A stretch of DNA of 15,625 nucleotides from Acidobacteriaceae bacterium (GTDB taxonomy: Bacteria > Acidobacteriota > Terriglobia > Terriglobales > SbA1), in contig JAFAGX010000009.1 of NCBI GenBank assembly GCA_019237515.1, forward strand, positions 1 to 15,625, in the 5' to 3' direction. The notes below the pieces were generated by a model, which ran no database searches, was not told the DNA's origin, and saw only the letters and a list, made by a program, of their open reading frames with translations. The translations under genes and the position numbers were made by a program. Shown here piece after piece: positions 13,876 through 15,625 of the stretch (positions are counted from its first letter, which is position 1; each line of letters starts with the position of its first letter).

Positions 13876-15625
13876 TTGAACGAGTCAGAAAACAAACCGG
13901 GTGGCGGAAGTAGTGATTCGCCGGTCTATTGGCGGGTGGAAGGCAGTCTTCTCGAGCTGACCACCGTACGCCCTATCGCCTTCTTTACCTGGAACGTACA
14001 GACATTCATCGGCCGCTGGATCAAACGCGGCCTGGTGCTGCTCATGGCTGTGCTGCGACCGTGTCTATATGGGGTGAACCGGGTGTTTGCGACGCGGATG
14101 GTCCACACCGTTTTACGTGGCGTAAGCCGGGACCGTCTTGATCTGCTGGGGAATGAATATTTTCAATACAAGCTTCGACCGAAGCTTCAACCTGAGGGCG
14201 TCCGGCAACTGCAAACGTTAATCGAATCAGGCCGGCAGGTGGTACTGGTGAGCCAAGGACTGGATCATGTGATGCGTCCGTTGGCCCGACACTTGGGAGC
14301 GAAATTGATCATTTCGAATCGGCTGGAGTTTCGTGAGGGCATTGCGACCGGCCGTCTCCTGGATCCAGTGATCCGTCCGCGGGGAGCGTTTGCTCGGATT
14401 ACGGGTACACGTCCGAACGGAGAAAGAACCGCCGAAAAACTGGCCGGCGACCTGGGCTTTACGGACCCGTCCACATTGGCCTCAGCGGTTTTTCCCGCCG
14501 ATCGACGATCAGCCGTTATGGTCAGGCCGATTGTGTACTTCGATGGCGCACCGAAGCGCGAACCGCTGTCGGTCCGTTCTGCATTGAATGGCAAGCACAT
14601 CATGCTCATCGGCGTGACCGGTTTCATCGGGAAGGTATGGCTGGTAAATACGTTGATGGCTCTCCCGGGCATTGGACGCATTTACCTGCTGATCCGGCGC
14701 CAGAAGTCAAATCCGGCGCAGCAGCGCTTTGAAAAGCTGGTTGAAGAATCCCCGGTGTTTGATCCTCTGTTTTCGCGTTATGGAGCATCTCTCAGCAAAT
14801 TCCTGGCGGATCGAGTGGAAGTCGTGGAGGGCGATGCTTCGTTACCCGACCTCGGCTTGAGTCCCGAGGTTAGCGGGGTTCTGCGCAGGAACTTGGATCT
14901 GGTGGTCAACAGTTCGGGTCTGACCGACTTCAACCCAGATTTGAGGGATGCACTGGACGCGAATGTTGATGCCGCGCTTAACGTGGTTCAGTTCATAAAG
15001 CAATCGGACCATGCGGGTCTTCTTCACCTTTCTACCTGCTACGTGGCGGGCACGCGCGACGGACGAGTCTCCGAGAAATTGCGGCCCAATTACACACCGG
15101 CGGGTGCAGCCGATTTTGACGCCGAGCACGAATGGCGATCGCTTCGCGAGCTGGTTCGCTCAGCAGAAGAGAAGAGTGAAAGTAGTGCAGTGACGGAAGA
15201 ACTTCGCCGCCAGGCCATGGAGAAGGAGCATGCCGCAAAAAACCTGCACGGTGCCGCCCTGGAAAATCAGATTCGCAAGAACCGCGTTCGCTGGCTTCGG
15301 AACTACCTGACGGAAGCGGGAAGCAAGCGCGCGATCGAACTGGGCTGGCCGAACACATACACCTTGACCAAAGGATTGGCTGAATCGCTGATGGCGAAGC
15401 ACGGGGATGGTTTGCCAATCGCAATCGTGCGGCCGGCAATCGTGGAAACGTCTGTGGAAGAGCCGTTCCGAGGGTGGAATGAGGGCATTAACACGTCGGC
15501 TTCGCTTTCTTATTTGCTGGGAACCTATTTCCGACAACTGCCTACGAATGAGCACAAGCGGCTCGACCTGATCCCGGTCGATGCCGTTTGCCGCGGGATG
15601 ACGCTGATTGCTGCTGCCATCATCG
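13876..15625 (+). CDS. Degenerate HAD domain fused to fatty acyl-CoA reductase-type SDR, partial
   Basis: About 583 codons are visible and the C-terminus is beyond the window. Residues 16-240 resemble a HAD-IB phosphatase fold: VYWRVEGSLL (17-26) sits where the nucleophile motif DxDGTL belongs, VVLVSQGLD (around 122-130) matches motif II, and NRLEFREGIATGRLL is a family signature. From residue 240 a NAD(P)-binding domain begins, with GVTGFIGK (246-253) and YLLIRR after the second strand. HLSTCYVAG and the YTLTK pair (Tyr495, Lys499) identify an alcohol-forming fatty acyl-CoA reductase type SDR that would reduce acyl-CoA or acyl-ACP toward fatty alcohol. A charged helical insert (about 435-480) precedes YTLTK. 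The start is uncertain: TTG at 13876 is chosen, with TTG at 13867 and GTG at 13855 also in frame below a TAG at 13813-13815. The AVFPADRRSAV region lacks the acidic HAD motif IV. Confidence 0.82.
   Translation, partial: MNESENKPGGGSSDSPVYWRVEGSLLELTTVRPIAFFTWNVQTFIGRWIKRGLVLLMAVLRPCLYGVNRVFATRMVHTVLRGVSRDRLDLLGNEYFQYKLRPKLQPEGVRQLQTLIESGRQVVLVSQGLDHVMRPLARHLGAKLIISNRLEFREGIATGRLLDPVIRPRGAFARITGTRPNGERTAEKLAGDLGFTDPSTLASAVFPADRRSAVMVRPIVYFDGAPKREPLSVRSALNGKHIMLIGVTGFIGKVWLVNTLMALPGIGRIYLLIRRQKSNPAQQRFEKLVEESPVFDPLFSRYGASLSKFLADRVEVVEGDASLPDLGLSPEVSGVLRRNLDLVVNSSGLTDFNPDLRDALDANVDAALNVVQFIKQSDHAGLLHLSTCYVAGTRDGRVSEKLRPNYTPAGAADFDAEHEWRSLRELVRSAEEKSESSAVTEELRRQAMEKEHAAKNLHGAALENQIRKNRVRWLRNYLTEAGSKRAIELGWPNTYTLTKGLAESLMAKHGDGLPIAIVRPAIVETSVEEPFRGWNEGINTSASLSYLLGTYFRQLPTNEHKRLDLIPVDAVCRGMTLIAAAII

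Overview
The window looks like a chromosomal segment of an Acidobacteriota bacterium, probably a Terriglobia/Koribacter-like lineage. I infer this from gene content, from the frequent GTG/TTG starts, and from dispersed palindromic intergenic repeats ending in CAGGATGACA or built on GACGGGCG..CGCCCGTC, which I know from that phylum. No rRNA or tRNA gene is visible, so the placement rests on pattern recognition only.

Layout. (1) Positions 1-1537, minus strand: an ABC-2 exporter, with the ATPase upstream and the permease running off the left edge. (2) 1727-2710, plus strand: an NAD-dependent epimerase/dehydratase. (3) 2711-2973: a convergent intergenic region with three imperfect repeat copies, one of which looks like the terminator of the large operon. 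(4) 2974-12568, minus strand: a seven-gene respiratory operon read from a recognisable promoter at about 12595-12624. The order is hemH (ferrochelatase), a Rieske protein with a long N-terminal extension, a cytochrome b6-like subunit, a subunit IV-like protein, a 1085-residue octaheme c-type cytochrome with one membrane anchor, a lipoprotein with a type 1 copper motif, and ctaA/COX15 (heme A synthase). (5) 12662-13693, plus strand: an exported metallo-beta-lactamase-fold hydrolase, divergent from hemH. (6) From about 13876 off the right edge, plus strand: a large protein with a degenerate HAD domain followed by a fatty acyl-CoA reductase-type SDR domain.

The respiratory operon is the main point of interest. 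It encodes a complete quinol-oxidising bc core (Rieske, four-histidine cytochrome b, Qo-site subunit) but no cytochrome c1 or f. The octaheme protein (three hemes in a multiheme head, then five class I domains each with a candidate Met ligand) occupies the c1 position. A membrane-tethered copper protein follows it and could carry electrons onward. Heme enzymes flank the set: hemH first, supplying protoheme, and ctaA last, supplying heme a for a terminal oxidase encoded elsewhere. That working order is inferred from gene order and motifs; it is not shown by the sequence.

Every intergenic gap of the operon carries a hairpin-forming inverted repeat, from several sequence families. No stretch over 300 bases lacks a gene.
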